Assembly (NCBI GenBank): GCA_035573435.1
Contig: DATMZR010000036.1
Location: 1 to 64,000 of the forward strand
From: Solirubrobacterales bacterium
Lineage (GTDB): Bacteria > Actinomycetota > Thermoleophilia > Solirubrobacterales > 70-9
DNA length: 64,000 bases
Direction of reading: 5' to 3'
The position numbers were made by a program, and so were the translations under genes. The number at the start of each line of letters is the position of its first letter. Position 1 is the stretch's first letter. The notes under the pieces are model-generated. The model ran no database searches and had not been told where the DNA came from. It saw only the letters and a program-made list of their open reading frames with translations. Of the stretch, positions 62,975 to 64,000 are shown one piece after another.

Positions 62975-64000
62975 TCAGGGCTGGATCGCCCGCCGCAGCT
63001 CTTGGACCGATCGCCCCCCCCAGGGGTCGCTGGGCGAGTGGGCGAGGACCTCGACGTTCGCATAGTCCCGACTGACTGAGGGCAGGCTTACGTGGTTGTA
63101 AGGGCCGATCGAGAGCATGGCGTAGCTGTCGCCCCCGTTGAGCGTCCCCGAGGTGATCCTCTCCGTCAGGGGACGGTACCGCCAGTAGTTGCTGTCGCCG
63201 TTGGTATCACCCCAGAGCCGGAAAGCGCCCTCGGTCTGATCACTGTCAAATTGGACATCGATGCAGAGGCGCAGCCATTTTCCGCGCGGCACGTCCCGGA
63301 AGAAGTACTCCCTGACGTGCTGGCCCTGGTTGTAATTGTTAACGAGCTTCAGTCCATTCCGACCTTCGAGCATTGAGAGGATTGGACCCCCGTGGGTCTT
63401 GATCTGCCACACCTGTGAGTACTTGGTATTGCCGCCTCCGGGACCGACGTTGTACGGCAGCGGCGTGGGGGCTTGCAGGCGAACACCCATGCAGGTGAGG
63501 CTTCTCGTGCCGGCTCTGTAGCAGTAGAAGGTGTTGCTGCACGACTGGTTTATGAGTTGCGTTCGTGTCGAGTCTCGCTGGTGGTGGAAGTCCCATTCGC
63601 TCTGAGACACAACGCGCGAGCCTGAACGAGGTGTGCCGCTACCTCCTCTTACCCCGATGAAGCGCTGCGCCCTCTTGCCAAGATAGGTCACCTGTGTGTA
63701 CGAACTGCCCTTCTGAATCCACAGGTGGCCGGACGTCGGGAACCCGGCGGTCGACCGAACGTTGAGGCTTAGGCGTGGCAGGGTCTGCGACGCCGACAAC
63801 TTCGTTTCCTCGATCTTCAGCGTCCGGTACCCGTGGTGGACGATGCCGTTGATGTCCGGGTGCGGATCCCCGCCGGTGGCGTGATAGGAGATCAGGGGAT
63901 CCTGCTCGGCCTTGTAGCAGCACGCCCCCTGGTCGAAGGCATCCGAGACCCCACGCCATTCCGAGACCGGATTCGGATTCGTCACTGGATCGCTTTGGAC
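62975..64000 (-). CDS. Polysaccharide-lyase-like protein, 5' end beyond right edge
   Basis: At least 336 residues; the frame is open to the window edge upstream of the first possible start (GTG at 63985), so the N-terminus is probably missing. Landmarks: SYHATGGDPHPDINGIVHHG, YRTLKIEETKLSASQTLPRL, a Cys-rich centre (INQSCSNTFYCYRAGTRSLT), YSQVWQIKTHGGPILSMLEG, GKWLRLCIDVQFDSDQTEGA, FRLWGDTNGDSNYW. The GGDPHP, W..K...GP and GKW.RL.IDV..D...G strands parallel the three tandem paralogues, but the sequence is much more diverged and an extra ~100-residue segment is inserted. Secretion cannot be judged. Confidence 0.6.
   Translation of the reverse strand, partial: VQSDPVTNPNPVSEWRGVSDAFDQGACCYKAEQDPLISYHATGGDPHPDINGIVHHGYRTLKIEETKLSASQTLPRLSLNVRSTAGFPTSGHLWIQKGSSYTQVTYLGKRAQRFIGVRGGSGTPRSGSRVVSQSEWDFHHQRDSTRTQLINQSCSNTFYCYRAGTRSLTCMGVRLQAPTPLPYNVGPGGGNTKYSQVWQIKTHGGPILSMLEGRNGLKLVNNYNQGQHVREYFFRDVPRGKWLRLCIDVQFDSDQTEGAFRLWGDTNGDSNYWRYRPLTERITSGTLNGGDSYAMLSIGPYNHVSLPSVSRDYANVEVLAHSPSDPWGGRSVQELRRAIQP

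Overview
The window is high-GC DNA from an actinobacterium. The many SnoaL/NTF2-like proteins that start MSQENVE, the delta-60-repeat and PD40 secreted proteins and the SigB/SigF partner-switching genes suggest the class Thermoleophilia (Solirubrobacterales-like). That assignment comes from gene content I recognise and was not tested by any search. The left 29 kb is accessory and full of repeats. The right 35 kb is a more orderly chromosome segment.

Layout. (1) 1-6.2 kb: stress-regulation genes. Two paralogous divergent regulatory modules each pair a small HTH regulator (minus strand) with a partner-switching gene (a STAS protein at 418, a SigB/F-type sigma factor at 2840) across a promoter packed with GCAATRG heptamers. 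Small membrane proteins and a DUF892-like protein with a histone-H1-like tail follow. (2) 1.0-26.3 kb: seventeen apparently intact SnoaL-like genes, two pseudogenes and several fragments, in four tandem runs (1066-2261, 6929-8935, 13083-14338, 14723-16741) plus three solitary copies. Their bodies are very divergent, but their first ~18 and last ~30 bases are nearly identical at the DNA level, and the first unit of a run usually follows a 19-base leader. From 17.8 to 24.6 kb the same ends and leaders flank unrelated genes (secreted proteins, a PD40 propeller, a Ca-binding repeat protein), as if cargo had replaced SnoaL bodies. Two tRNA genes (Gly-GCC, Cys-GCA) have duplicated 3' halves 2.8 and 7.0 kb downstream, like attachment-site duplications, but no integrase or transposase is visible. 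(3) 26.4-29.5 kb: a repeat-rich secreted protein and an acyl-CoA dehydrogenase. (4) 29.7-38.3 kb: an envelope polysaccharide cluster (epimerase, alpha/alpha-toroid protein, FemAB-like transferase, GT4 glycosyltransferase, polysaccharide deacetylase, metallophosphoesterase, ATP-grasp enzyme, sulfotransferase). (5) 38.5-43.6 kb: tRNA-Val and a full partner-switching set (STAS, SigF, STAS, RsbW-like kinase, SpoIIE-type phosphatase). (6) 43.7-57.5 kb: a polytopic membrane protein, thrS, infC-rpmI-rplT, then a tight overlapping run of rRNA methyltransferase-pheS-pheT-argC-argJ-argB-argD. (7) 57.5-64 kb: two Thr-rich single-pass proteins, three tandem polysaccharide-lyase-like secreted paralogues, a second sulfotransferase and a fourth lyase-like gene cut by the window edge.

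How it fits together. The two partner-switching loci probably control an envelope or stress response. The polysaccharide cluster, sulfotransferases and lyase-like proteins suggest that a possibly sulfated glycan is made and remodelled. The most unusual part is the SnoaL region: a non-integron, constant-end/variable-body gene array whose end sequences also bracket non-SnoaL cargo.
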